Assembly: GCA_016714445.1 (NCBI GenBank)
Contig: JADJNF010000008.1
Location: forward strand, 930,001-994,000
DNA from: Saprospiraceae bacterium
GTDB lineage: Bacteria; Bacteroidota; Bacteroidia; Chitinophagales; Saprospiraceae
Length of the DNA: 64,000 nucleotides
Reading direction: 5' to 3'
Shown here: in pieces, positions 7,912 to 18,245 of the stretch
Layout of the letters: every line of letters starts with the position of its first letter
Numbering within the stretch: position 1 is the stretch's first letter
Notes under the pieces: generated by a model
The model's database searches: none
What the model saw: only the letters and a program-made list of their open reading frames with translations
Told to the model about the DNA's origin: nothing
Translations under genes and position numbers: made by a program

Positions 7912-10900
7912 ATGCAAGTAAAAAATATTATTCTTTTTATATTATTTTGGGGTGTAGCTTATACTTCATTTACTCAAAATAGCAATTGTAATCCTGTCAC
8001 AGCCCCGGATTCAAGTAGTTATGAGGGCTCTGCTTTCTTTAATTATGGTACTATAGCGAAGTCAAAAAGCCAGAAGTATCAGACAGCCGTCGCTATTGGT
8101 CAAAATTTCGTAGGTTTTACGGAAAACAATATCAATAGCACCTATATTGGTTTTTATGGCAGGTACCTGCTGCCTCCATTTGCATTGAAGGTAAATGCGA
8201 CACAAGGTGATCTCCTGGATAGGATCCAAATAACCTGGACAGTCGATGGGCTTGGACCCTCACCCAATGAAGGATTTAATATATACAGAGATGGTATCTT
8301 TTTAGCCACGGTAAATGCCAATATCAGAAACTACAATGACTTCAATGTCATAGCAGGTGTAGCATATACCTATTCGGTCAGAGGAATTAATGCCTACGGA
8401 GAAGGCTCTCCCAGTTACGCCCTGGGATTTCAGGTACCCAATGGTGTCGTGACGGGCTGGATCAGGACCAAAAGCGGTGGCCCTGTACCCGATGCTGTCG
8501 TAACATTGATGCCCATGCAGGGCTTCTCGGCTAAATTTGGTGCTATGGATGCTGCAACAGCATCTGTAGAAGGCGACAGTACATTTTTGCCTGCCAATGA
8601 AAACTGGACCATGACTTTCTGGATTAAGACAGACAGTGCATCCAATCAGGCAAAAATCATCAGCGTCGGAGAAATTTCACTTTTTATCCGGGCAAAAGAC
8701 AGTGGTCCAACCATCGAGGGAATCGAAGTGGCCACCTCGCATGCAGCTGCACCATTTCTATCTGCTACATTTGATGGCACAGCCAGAAACGAGTGGGTTC
8801 ACGTGGCTTTAAGTTTTGAAGATGCCACAGGCCTTATGAAAATATATCTGAATGGTGTTTTGACTGACCAATCGTCATTTGATGACAATACCTCTATGGG
8901 TGGAGGCCTGTCCAATGAAGTATTTTTTAAACTGGGCAATATCGGAGATACCGGCAGATGGAATGGAAAAATAGATGAATTAAGAATCTACAGCATACTA
9001 CTCAATGAACTGGATTTTGCTGAAATCATGCATGGTACAGCTTCTTCGCTTACTGATGGATTGACCTATTACTGGAAAATGGATGAAGAGCTGGGAGAGA
9101 AGTCTTACGACCTCAAAAATAGAGTTAAACTATACTTCTGTGGTGCAGCGTTTGATGTCGACAGGCCACCGGTAAGGACGGCAGGTAAAACCAATAGTCA
9201 GGGATATTACAGAATTGAGTCCGCTTCTTATGGTACAGGGACGACCTTTCTTGCAGAACCATCAAAATCATTTTATCTGCAAAAATCTGTAAAGTTCACC
9301 AGAAGCCAAAGCTCCAACGTAACCATTCCCAACTTTGCTTTGCCCAAAAGATCTACCATAGAATTGTGGGTGAACAATGCAGGAGCCAATGGTATACAAA
9401 CTATACTGAGTAAAAAAGCGGCTTCCAATGATTTCAAAGTATTTCTGGAACCCTCGGGTATCGATCAGATTTTGAAAATATCCCTCAATGGTTCTACCCA
9501 TGGGTTTGGATTATTGGGTTCCGGATATCAGCATCTGGCGATAACCATAGACAGTACCACAAATAATGTGCAGGTATATAAAAATAGTATTTCATTGGGT
9601 AGCCATACTTTTGGTGGCACATTGGGTAATCTGTCTGATGTCAATAGACCCTGGAGATTAGGTGTGCATGACAATGGGTCCATACTAACCGATTATTATA
9701 ATGGTTTGATAGATGAGTTTGCTGTATATAATGCCATCCTTACTTCCGGACAAATCAATGGTCATTTTCGTAATACAAGAAATATGCAGGAACAGGGATT
9801 GTATGTTTATTATCCTATTAATGAAGGCGCTGGCAATAGGATATCCAATGCCGGTTCGCTTTTTTTAGACTTTGGTTCCTTGAACAATTGCGAATGGTCG
9901 TCTTTTGCACCCAATCAAGTAACGGAACCACATGAATTTGCACCTAAAACACGACAGGTAACGCTTAATCCCAGTGTGACATCAGTAGATCAGGTGGACT
10001 TTGTAGATAACTCAACTGTTCCTGTGTCAGGATATGTTCGATACAAAAATACCGATTGTTTTGCGCAAAATGTAGAAATATTGGTAAATAATACTCGATT
10101 TAATCCTCCAATTTTTACAGATTCTACTGGCCGATTTGTTATTGATTTTGATCCTGGCGCTACTGCAAGGCTCACACCAAAACTAGAGGACCATGTATTT
10201 ATGCCGGCATTTTGGGAAGTTTCCAATGTGAATAGTCCAAGGTCGGGTATAGTCTTTAATGATGTAACTGTACGCAGAGTAAGCGGCATCATAGCAGGTG
10301 GAAGCAATCCTACTTGTAAAAAATCGATAATGCGTGAGCCCGTGGGAGTTGCAAATAGTCAAGGCACTATATGTAGGGTACAAGTAAAATCAATTGATGG
10401 GTGTTTTGTAAGAACGATAACCATCGATAATGTCGAGGGCGAATACGAATTCGACGGACTACCACCTCTAGAGCGTATGACAGTAGCAGTGACCTCACAC
10501 TCTGATGGTGATATAAGAACTGCTTTTCAAGTACAAGGTGGTTCTACTGTAAATTTGACTAAAAGAGACACCGTGATCGACTTTATTTATATAGCTCCGC
10601 CTATACCTGAGATTACTAGCGGACTGGACCCTTTTCCTGGGTGTAGTCCAGAAGTGATCGTGATAGATCAAGGCGAAAACAAGACTATAAGTATTAGACT
10701 AAAAGAAGTGTACGAAGGAGGAGCATGTTATTTGGATACTGCCAGTTTTAATATTATAAATGGTTTTTCTGATACCACACAAGATACGGTCATGAGTGGA
10801 GGTAATCTGCAATATACATTTAGGGTAGGCTCACCAAATCCATCGCCTCCATATCTAAAAACCTTACAAATCATAGGAACCACAGAAGCTGGTAGGAAAG

Positions 10901-13900
10901 GAAGTATAGTTACCCAAGCTATTATCACTGGAACTAAAGAAAAACTCCCATCTTTTACGACCAAACTACCAGAACGTCCATTTCTAGTTTTGCATGATCC
11001 TCCAGGTGATGGCAGTTATGCATTTTTGGAAAAGGACTCTAGTGTATGTTATACCACAAGTATAAGTTTGTCAAGTGATGACTCAGCTGGTGGTGGAACA
11101 GTATTTAACGTAATACCAAAAGTATCTAATTGGGTAGGTTTTGGATTTGCAACAGAGTTAGAAGCACGACCAATATTAGGTAATTCTGTTCAGTTTAAAA
11201 ACACATATACAAGGACTTCTGATTCTACTTTTCAGACTTGCCTACAAACCACGCAGAGAATATCAACAGATGATGGAGATCTGATCGTGGGTGGAGAGCG
11301 CGGCGGAGATGTGTTTATGGGTACTGCCCAAAATATTATTTTTGCGAATGTGGATGAAGTAACATTTGACAATTGCGTTGTTAATGTAGTAGAGTCTGTA
11401 GAAGTATCTCCGGGAGATTATGCTACTACTTTTATATATTCTGAATTTAATATTCGGAATTATGTAATTCCCAATCTTACCAAACTGTTGTCAAATCCAA
11501 GTACCACACTTGCAGATGATATTAGTCAATCCATAGCACGTTGGCAAACAATTCTTGCCAATAATGATGCCAGAAAATCAACTGCAGAGTTATTAAAAAA
11601 CATCTCATTTGATGCCGGAGCGAGTTATGAATACAGCGAGACAAATCAAATCACTAAATCAAGCATTATTATCAAAGATACAGCTAGAACTCTAAATGTA
11701 GGAATTATAGGTGGCTTTTTTCTTAATGATGCCGGGGGAACAATGAATGTAGATGCTTCATTTTCGTCATCTTTTGGGCAAACTTCTGAAAACAATACCC
11801 AATATGGAAATACCATAGGTTATGTACTTAAAGATAATGATCCAGGAGACTTTTTCTCTATAGATATTGGTTTAGACTCTGCCTATTTGACGCCAACATT
11901 TAAGCTTAGAGCTGGGCAATCTTCATGTCCTTGGGAACCTGGCACCGCAAACAGAGAAAAACCAAATTTGCAAATTGTGCCCAATGCAGATGGAACATCA
12001 GCTTTCTCAGCAATCAATGTACCAGCCAATGAGTCTGCTGTATTCAAGATGTTACTTGGCAACGAAAGTGCGACCAATGAAGATTGGACTTATGGGTTTA
12101 CAGCAATCGCCGGAAGTAATCCGGAAGGAGCCATCATCAAACTCAATGGGCAGCCACTTAATAATAACACCATACAATACATCGTACCTTTTGGCACATC
12201 GATTCCTATTACAATGACTGTGGACCGTGGACCAATCGCCTATGAGTACAATAATCTTAAAGTAGCACTTGTATCAGAGTGCGAAATGGCACGCAATTTT
12301 GCCCTTTCGCTACCTTTAGGCGTTAACGATGATACCTTGTTCTTTTCTTCCATCAACCTCGGTGTAGATTTTATCCGTCCATGTAGTGAAGTCAAAATCA
12401 ATGTTCCAGAACAAAACTGGGTAGTCATCAATAATGACCCGGAACAATCAGGTACAAAAAGACTTATTACAATCATAGGATATGATTTAAGTGCACCAGA
12501 TTTCCAAAGAATAAAACTGCAGTATAGACCTTCTAATGGGAATGGAACATGGTTTAATATAGTAGATACCTTTCAACGGTACAATCCTGAATGGTCGGGT
12601 TTTACCGCACTCCCAATACCGAAACCTCCGGTGTTAAGACCTGATTTTACACAATTTTCTTGGGAAACGGCTGGTATCGCTGATGGGAATTATGAAATCA
12701 GAGCTATTGCAGAATGTGACGGTGATGCAAGTGATAAACCTGGTTATTCTGAAATTATCAAAGGGAGAATCGACAGGGAGCCGCCTTCTTTGATAGGAAG
12801 ACCTCAACCTTCTGATGGCGTTTATCATGTAGGTGACGAAATCTCATTTACATTCAATAAACATATCAATTGTGCAAAACTGAATCCTGTAGATGATGTA
12901 CTTCTCATTGATACCGAAACGGGAGATGTCTTGGATATAAGCATCACTTGTTTTGAAAACAAAATCATACTTGAGCCTATAAATCTAAACAAGTTTTACG
13001 AAAATAAAATCCTTCGGGCTGAATTGCATAACATCGAGGATCTGGCAGGAAATACAAGTACCTATTTGAAATGGGAATTTTATGTAGACCGCAACGAACT
13101 GGCCTGGCTCTCAGATAGCATCGAAATAGTGAAGTTTGTAGACGAGACTAAAACCTTCTCCTCAAAAATACACAATCGGGGTGGCTATCCTGTGCCGTAT
13201 GTCATCGATAGCATACCGGATTGGCTTCATGTATTTCCTGACCGTGGCACACTCGTAGCCAATGAGATAGAAGAGATCTTCTTCACAGTAAAAAATGACA
13301 TGGATCTCGGCGATGCGATAGAAGACATTGTACTCATCACCCAAACAGGACTCAATCCATTTTTTATGGGTGGTACAGAGCCGCTGAATATCAAAGCGAG
13401 AAACTTGTGCCGTCCTGAAACCTGGGTACTCAATCCGGCTGGTTTTAATATCGCAGATTACGATTTTTCGATGAATTTTATAGTGCAGTTAAATATTGAA
13501 GGCGCTTTATCATTGGATGAAAATGATATCGTAGGCGCCTATGTCAATGGACAACTGAGAGGTATTGCAAAAATTGAATATCAACCAAGTCTAAACAAAT
13601 ATCTGGCATTCCTGACGGTATACAGCAATCAGAATACGGGAGAAACCATCAAATTTCAGATTTGGGATGCATCCGATTGTAAGCTGTATGCTTATGCACT
13701 GGAGACATTTACTTTTAAAGCCAACGATGTAAAAGGAACGATAAACAGTGCCATCATTTTACATACCAACACTACTTTGCTCAGAAAGATATTTTTAAAT
13801 CCGGGCTGGAACTGGATATCCATGAATCTTGACCTGACTCCAAATACTACTAATGAAGCTTTATCTTCGCTTAGCAATCCTGTAGGGGCTTATATAAAAA

Positions 13901-15018
13901 GTCAGGGGCCATTTAGTAATTATTCTGCCCCTTTAAATATTTGGATAGGCTCACTTACCACATTAGAACCTGAAAATATGTACCAATATAAAAGTGTGGT
14001 AAAAGACTCTTTGTCTATTATAGGAAATTATGTTGATCCTGCTTTGACGCCAATAGCATTGGATAGTGGATGGAATTGGTTAGGATACCTACCTACACAA
14101 AGTCTGAAAGTAAATGATGCTTTATCTTCCATCAACGCCACAAACGGTGATATTATAAAGAGTCAACTCCATTTTGCTCAATATTTGGATGGTACTGGTT
14201 GGGTAGGCAATCTAAAAACAATGAATGCGCCTAATGGATATCTTTTGAGCTTGAAAGCGGATGATACTTTAATATATCCCGATCCTTTAAATTTCAAAGA
14301 AGATAATGAAAGTGATGTGAGAAACCTTATTCTACCGGAATATCATGGATTGACTGAAATTAGTGCCATACCTCCATTACAATTACCTTTTGCACATTGG
14401 CAGGTACATCCTAATAAATATGAACATAATATGAATGCGATAGCCATCGTGGTCGAAAGTGGAGCGGAGACCAATTTCCTTCAGGATGGAGATGAGGTGG
14501 CGGCTTTTGTCAATAATGAAGTAAGAGGTAGCGCCAAAGCTATATATATTCCACAACTCAGGTCTTATTTGATTTTTATGACTATTTATGCCAATAAGGA
14601 AGGAGAATTGATGACATTAAAGTTTTATGATGCATCCACCAATCAGGAATATGATTTAATAGAAAAAATAGATTTCAAAGTCAATCACATCATAGGTTTG
14701 GTAGATAATCCAGAACCATGGCACCTATCGACAGTTACTTCTTCCAATGATATTTCCGATAATACAGGAATCAATTTGTATCCAAATCCATTTACCACAT
14801 CATTGCATCTTGAATATATACTAACCAAATCTCAGGATGTAAAAATGAATGTTAAGGATGTTTTGGGCAAGATTATAGATTCTAAAACGATATCTTCCAA
14901 AGCAGGTTTGAACCGATATGAATGGATACCACTCTCCCATCTTGCCGGCGGTACTTATTTCATTACTCTGGAAAGTGGAGAAGGTATATACTCGCATAAA
15001 GTTTTGTATATAAAGTGA
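7912..15018 (+). CDS. Giant T9SS-secreted surface protein with two LamG domains
   Basis: A 2368-residue secreted protein. After a signal peptide ending YTSFTQ come an FN3-like domain (about 84-172) and two LamG/concanavalin-type domains (about 207-405 and 457-655, each with YWKMDE/YYPINEG-type ends). A carboxypeptidase-regulatory-like segment (about 700-745) and a long unassigned middle follow, then a bacterial Ig-like domain (about 1620-1725). Next are two copies of a module with (D/E)DxVAAFVNxExRG (about 1844-1945 and 2161-2270), with two GWNW repeats (about 1963 and 2052) between them. A type A T9SS sorting domain begins NLYPNPF near residue 2287. It is likely a cell-surface adhesin or carbohydrate-binding protein; no catalytic site was seen. 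The frame is intact over 7.1 kb. It sits 10 bp before the next gene. Confidence 0.88.
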   Translation: MQVKNIILFILFWGVAYTSFTQNSNCNPVTAPDSSSYEGSAFFNYGTIAKSKSQKYQTAVAIGQNFVGFTENNINSTYIGFYGRYLLPPFALKVNATQGDLLDRIQITWTVDGLGPSPNEGFNIYRDGIFLATVNANIRNYNDFNVIAGVAYTYSVRGINAYGEGSPSYALGFQVPNGVVTGWIRTKSGGPVPDAVVTLMPMQGFSAKFGAMDAATASVEGDSTFLPANENWTMTFWIKTDSASNQAKIISVGEISLFIRAKDSGPTIEGIEVATSHAAAPFLSATFDGTARNEWVHVALSFEDATGLMKIYLNGVLTDQSSFDDNTSMGGGLSNEVFFKLGNIGDTGRWNGKIDELRIYSILLNELDFAEIMHGTASSLTDGLTYYWKMDEELGEKSYDLKNRVKLYFCGAAFDVDRPPVRTAGKTNSQGYYRIESASYGTGTTFLAEPSKSFYLQKSVKFTRSQSSNVTIPNFALPKRSTIELWVNNAGANGIQTILSKKAASNDFKVFLEPSGIDQILKISLNGSTHGFGLLGSGYQHLAITIDSTTNNVQVYKNSISLGSHTFGGTLGNLSDVNRPWRLGVHDNGSILTDYYNGLIDEFAVYNAILTSGQINGHFRNTRNMQEQGLYVYYPINEGAGNRISNAGSLFLDFGSLNNCEWSSFAPNQVTEPHEFAPKTRQVTLNPSVTSVDQVDFVDNSTVPVSGYVRYKNTDCFAQNVEILVNNTRFNPPIFTDSTGRFVIDFDPGATARLTPKLEDHVFMPAFWEVSNVNSPRSGIVFNDVTVRRVSGIIAGGSNPTCKKSIMREPVGVANSQGTICRVQVKSIDGCFVRTITIDNVEGEYEFDGLPPLERMTVAVTSHSDGDIRTAFQVQGGSTVNLTKRDTVIDFIYIAPPIPEITSGLDPFPGCSPEVIVIDQGENKTISIRLKEVYEGGACYLDTASFNIINGFSDTTQDTVMSGGNLQYTFRVGSPNPSPPYLKTLQIIGTTEAGRKGSIVTQAIITGTKEKLPSFTTKLPERPFLVLHDPPGDGSYAFLEKDSSVCYTTSISLSSDDSAGGGTVFNVIPKVSNWVGFGFATELEARPILGNSVQFKNTYTRTSDSTFQTCLQTTQRISTDDGDLIVGGERGGDVFMGTAQNIIFANVDEVTFDNCVVNVVESVEVSPGDYATTFIYSEFNIRNYVIPNLTKLLSNPSTTLADDISQSIARWQTILANNDARKSTAELLKNISFDAGASYEYSETNQITKSSIIIKDTARTLNVGIIGGFFLNDAGGTMNVDASFSSSFGQTSENNTQYGNTIGYVLKDNDPGDFFSIDIGLDSAYLTPTFKLRAGQSSCPWEPGTANREKPNLQIVPNADGTSAFSAINVPANESAVFKMLLGNESATNEDWTYGFTAIAGSNPEGAIIKLNGQPLNNNTIQYIVPFGTSIPITMTVDRGPIAYEYNNLKVALVSECEMARNFALSLPLGVNDDTLFFSSINLGVDFIRPCSEVKINVPEQNWVVINNDPEQSGTKRLITIIGYDLSAPDFQRIKLQYRPSNGNGTWFNIVDTFQRYNPEWSGFTALPIPKPPVLRPDFTQFSWETAGIADGNYEIRAIAECDGDASDKPGYSEIIKGRIDREPPSLIGRPQPSDGVYHVGDEISFTFNKHINCAKLNPVDDVLLIDTETGDVLDISITCFENKIILEPINLNKFYENKILRAELHNIEDLAGNTSTYLKWEFYVDRNELAWLSDSIEIVKFVDETKTFSSKIHNRGGYPVPYVIDSIPDWLHVFPDRGTLVANEIEEIFFTVKNDMDLGDAIEDIVLITQTGLNPFFMGGTEPLNIKARNLCRPETWVLNPAGFNIADYDFSMNFIVQLNIEGALSLDENDIVGAYVNGQLRGIAKIEYQPSLNKYLAFLTVYSNQNTGETIKFQIWDASDCKLYAYALETFTFKANDVKGTINSAIILHTNTTLLRKIFLNPGWNWISMNLDLTPNTTNEALSSLSNPVGAYIKSQGPFSNYSAPLNIWIGSLTTLEPENMYQYKSVVKDSLSIIGNYVDPALTPIALDSGWNWLGYLPTQSLKVNDALSSINATNGDIIKSQLHFAQYLDGTGWVGNLKTMNAPNGYLLSLKADDTLIYPDPLNFKEDNESDVRNLILPEYHGLTEISAIPPLQLPFAHWQVHPNKYEHNMNAIAIVVESGAETNFLQDGDEVAAFVNNEVRGSAKAIYIPQLRSYLIFMTIYANKEGELMTLKFYDASTNQEYDLIEKIDFKVNHIIGLVDNPEPWHLSTVTSSNDISDNTGINLYPNPFTTSLHLEYILTKSQDVKMNVKDVLGKIIDSKTISSKAGLNRYEWIPLSHLAGGTYFITLESGEGIYSHKVLYIK

Positions 15019-15040
15019 TTTAAATGAATTGTTCAATAGT

Positions 15041-17173
15041 ATGGTAATGAATATAGGATTAAAAACAGCTATACTTCTGATATTGGGTTTTGTGCAAATG
15101 ACAGCACAAAACCCAAATTGGACTGCTCCGAATGGTTCAGGGTTTGAGTTTTCAGCAAACTATATAGCCACTATCCATTTAGCCGGTGTACCGTCCAATG
15201 ACGCAGAAGACGCTGTTGCATTTTTTAAAGACGGAGAAATCAGGGGTTTGGGTAGTGCCATATCATTGGGCAATGGCATGTACAGACATTTTATCACCAT
15301 CTATGCTCATGAAGCTATAGATACATTGGATATTAAGGTATATCATAAAAGTACAGGTCTTGTGTATGAAGTACAGCAACCTATCATATTTCAGGTACAG
15401 GGTATCACAGGCAATGTGGATGATCCTTATATCATTAACATTTATCCTGATAATGACGCGCCCATTCGTTTGTTACCTGTACCTGCACAATTTACTTTGG
15501 AAGGGTTTGCCTTCCCGGCGATTGATATGTCAGCATATTTGGTACAGCCCGATCAGTTTCCGGTAGCGTGGTCTTTCACACCCAATCCAAACCTGATAGC
15601 CAGTTTTCAGGGCAGTATATTGTCTGTCACCGCCATAGCGGGGTTTACCGGACAAACACAATTGGTAGTTAGGGCAACGGAACAAAGTATGGCTATGGGG
15701 CTGGAAGGTGAAAGTTATGCCAGCAGAGCCGTTCAAAACCAGCAATTTGCAGATGTTACCATTACATTTAATGTGACTTCAACATATCTGCCTCCATTAT
15801 GGGAGCCGGTTATACCCGATCAGGGCATACTGCTTGGTGAGCAGTTTGATACCATCGCACTCAATGACTTTGAAAATCAATTTCAACAGCCTTTTATAAA
15901 ATATGACTATTTACCCATAATAGCCGAAAAAGCGCCCCCGTTAGCACCACCCGATTGGCAGATCACCAAAACCCCTGAAACAACCATGAATGTGGTAACA
16001 AAGGTTAATTACACGCCAAAATATCAATTTCATCATGAAGACGACGTACTCGCCGCATTTGTTGGAAGTGAGGTTGTGGGAATAGCTTATAGAAATGCCA
16101 TCAATGGTTTATATTACTTAAGTATTGGAAGCAATAACATCAATGACAGCGTAGTGTCTATCAAACTATATAGTGGCGCCATGAAAGATACCTTAGTTAT
16201 TGACAGTGTTTTTTTATACCAACCTTATGCTATCCACGGCAGTGCGGAAAATCCGTTTATTATAGATTTTGCTCCAATTGCCCCTGTTGTTCCTGACCTG
16301 CCTGTAGCTGATGGAATATATGACATGCCGGTTAATATATTGGATAAAAAATTTGTAGGCTCTGTCGCCTTTAGATTTTTTGCTTTGGATCCAACCTATC
16401 CTCAATACCTGTATGATCAGACCAACGCTACATTTTGTATCGCAAGAAATTCTTCCGAACTCACCACGTACTATCAGGATGCGGATGGAGATGGTTTAGG
16501 TAATCCGTCCGTTTCCGTTCTTGCCTGTAGCTCCGTGCCGGGATATGTCACAAACAATTCTGACTGTGATGACAATGGTACACTGGCACCTGGCATTAAC
16601 CTTTCTGTATCGGAAACTTCAGGATCAGCACCAAATGACAATAAAATCTGTTCAGGTTCACCGGTAAATATTACTGCTACGGGTGGCGACAGTTATCTGT
16701 GGAGTACCAGTCAGACAGAAGCGGTCATTTCAGTAAACCCTACTATGACCGGGAGTTTTACCGTCACCGTTACGCTCACCTCCGGGTGTTCAAACAGCAA
16801 ATCAGTCAATATATTTGTAGAAGGTACTGTGGTGAAAAATCAGGACAATGCCGGTGATGGTTCACTGCGCAACGTACTGGAATGTATTGCAGAAAATGGG
16901 ATAATTACTTATGACCTGCCGTTGATCAACAGCACGATACTCACATCTCCCTTGATCGTAAATAAAAACGTGAGTATTCATGGTACCATATCTTTAAGGC
17001 CGGAAATACAGGTTGATTTTAATCAGGCTGCTCACGGTATAGAAATTCAGTCCAACAAAAATTTGATACTAAAAAATGTAGATCTCATTTCTCTCCAGTC
17101 CAACAATAATATACTGATCATGGGACCCGGAAATCTGACCATCAGCGAACAAACAAAAATCAGGTCAAACTGA
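15041..17173 (+). CDS. Secreted multidomain protein related to its giant neighbour, lacking a sorting domain
   Basis: About 710 residues. ATG 15041 or 15047 gives a signal peptide ending MTAQ; a TTG at 15029 is possible. Two copies of the module found in the upstream giant protein are present (DAEDAVAFFKDGEIRGLG near residues 24-135, and EDDVLAAFVGSEVVG near 310-405). An Ig-like region lies between them. A calcium-loop, MopE-like segment YYQDADGDGLGNP..DCDDN (about 478-515) and an Ig/PKD-like domain follow. The C-terminus, with NAGDGSLRN, is of the beta-helix type seen in T9SS cargo. Such proteins normally end in a sorting domain; this one stops at TKIRSN, and a repeat remnant starts 30 bp later, so it may be truncated. 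Confidence 0.75.
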   Translation: MVMNIGLKTAILLILGFVQMTAQNPNWTAPNGSGFEFSANYIATIHLAGVPSNDAEDAVAFFKDGEIRGLGSAISLGNGMYRHFITIYAHEAIDTLDIKVYHKSTGLVYEVQQPIIFQVQGITGNVDDPYIINIYPDNDAPIRLLPVPAQFTLEGFAFPAIDMSAYLVQPDQFPVAWSFTPNPNLIASFQGSILSVTAIAGFTGQTQLVVRATEQSMAMGLEGESYASRAVQNQQFADVTITFNVTSTYLPPLWEPVIPDQGILLGEQFDTIALNDFENQFQQPFIKYDYLPIIAEKAPPLAPPDWQITKTPETTMNVVTKVNYTPKYQFHHEDDVLAAFVGSEVVGIAYRNAINGLYYLSIGSNNINDSVVSIKLYSGAMKDTLVIDSVFLYQPYAIHGSAENPFIIDFAPIAPVVPDLPVADGIYDMPVNILDKKFVGSVAFRFFALDPTYPQYLYDQTNATFCIARNSSELTTYYQDADGDGLGNPSVSVLACSSVPGYVTNNSDCDDNGTLAPGINLSVSETSGSAPNDNKICSGSPVNITATGGDSYLWSTSQTEAVISVNPTMTGSFTVTVTLTSGCSNSKSVNIFVEGTVVKNQDNAGDGSLRNVLECIAENGIITYDLPLINSTILTSPLIVNKNVSIHGTISLRPEIQVDFNQAAHGIEIQSNKNLILKNVDLISLQSNNNILIMGPGNLTISEQTKIRSN

Positions 17174-17202
17174 TAAAAAATAAATAGTATAGAGTAAGAG
17201 TC

Positions 17203-17322
17203 CTTTAAAAAAATAACGGTCATTATAAATCTTACTCCGTTAGATTAACTTGTGATAACTTATTTTTATCCAATAAATTAATAATTATCGGGGATAACTT
17301 TTTATCTTGCCAGAGCATTTGG
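17203..17322. repeat. Dispersed repeat remnant, copy 1
   Basis: CTTTAAAAAAATAACGG(T)CATTATAA at 17203-17228 and ACTTTTTATCTTG(C)CAGAGC near 17298-17316 each match the element near 44.3 kb with single differences. There the two blocks are joined, while here about 70 bp separate them. Read on the minus strand the segment encodes a short LWQDKKL-like stretch without a start. No partner arm is seen on the left. Confidence 0.55.
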
Positions 17323-17344
17323 TAGTTATAAATATACTTTATTT

Positions 17345-17983
17345 ATGCCAGTTATCGTTCTTTCTGAACCATTCATCCGTCACTACGCAGGGAGTGTCTT
17401 TAAGGTCAGTGATGCCATCGGAGTATCCGGATGGGACGATGATGATCGTGTGAGGGAAAAACAATCCTGTTATGACCAAAGAGTTTATTTTTTGCCTGAT
17501 GACGGTAAAGGTACGCCCACCGAACTTCCATTACCGTATACATTTTATTGTCCGGAATATATATTGGCAGGTATTGATCTAAAAAGTGGTCCGTGCAGAG
17601 TTACCTCAGTCAGCAAAGGTCTCGAGAAAAACATCGATGATCCATATTATGCAGAACCAATACCTCTGGGCAAGGGAAAAATTAGGTATTCCGATTCGGA
17701 AAAATATGCAAAAAATGTACTTACTATTGATTTAGGTAACGAAGACCAACCAGATACGGCACTCATTAAAAACAGTATTACCGGTGAGATTCAATCTGTA
17801 AACTATGTGGAAAGTCTTCCGGTTATCCTGAGCTTTGAAGAATTTGAGCCAGGTTTTTTTGAAGTAAGCTTATTAAAATCTTCACAAAAGATACACTACT
17901 TCACTCTGATCAAATGTTTTCCCTTGGGTGTACAACTGACAGATATCAGAGGTAAGTTTAACATCATTCAGACTATCTGGTAA
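17345..17983 (+). CDS. Uncharacterised cytoplasmic protein
   Basis: A 212-residue protein that I do not recognise. It has no signal peptide or transmembrane helix and is acidic, with a cluster WDDDDR near residue 30. Strands alternate with loops throughout, which suggests an all-beta fold. The start is the first ATG after a run of stops. Gaps on both sides (171 and about 260 bp) suggest it is transcribed alone, at the left border of the accessory region. Confidence 0.55.
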   Translation: MPVIVLSEPFIRHYAGSVFKVSDAIGVSGWDDDDRVREKQSCYDQRVYFLPDDGKGTPTELPLPYTFYCPEYILAGIDLKSGPCRVTSVSKGLEKNIDDPYYAEPIPLGKGKIRYSDSEKYAKNVLTIDLGNEDQPDTALIKNSITGEIQSVNYVESLPVILSFEEFEPGFFEVSLLKSSQKIHYFTLIKCFPLGVQLTDIRGKFNIIQTIW

Positions 17984-18193
17984 AATATCAATTATTATGA
18001 TCAAGTGTCTATCAATGCGCAAATGACTTCTAACCCCCACTCACAAGATTCTGGGCCTTTTACTTCAAACAACTATTCATACCATTCAGTACAAGATTTA
18101 TACACTTTACTATATAATTTTTGAACAGCAGTCATTTATCCCACAATTTTGTACTGTTTTTAATCCTATTTGATTGTTTTGTTAATTTAATAT

Positions 18194-18229
18194 GTACAGA
18201 TGTCTACCCCATAAGACGTCTGTACTTTT
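18194..18229 (+). promoter_or_regulatory. Hairpin in the leader of the DUF3667 gene
   Basis: GTACAGATGTC (18194-18204) pairs with GACGTCTGTAC (18215-18225), all 11 bp with a single G-U pair, around a 10-base loop. TTTTAAAAA follows. It lies 17 bp before ATG 18246 and could be a weak terminator for the upstream gene or a translation-control hairpin. Confidence 0.45.
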
Positions 18230-18245
18230 AAAAATCTTAAAATTT

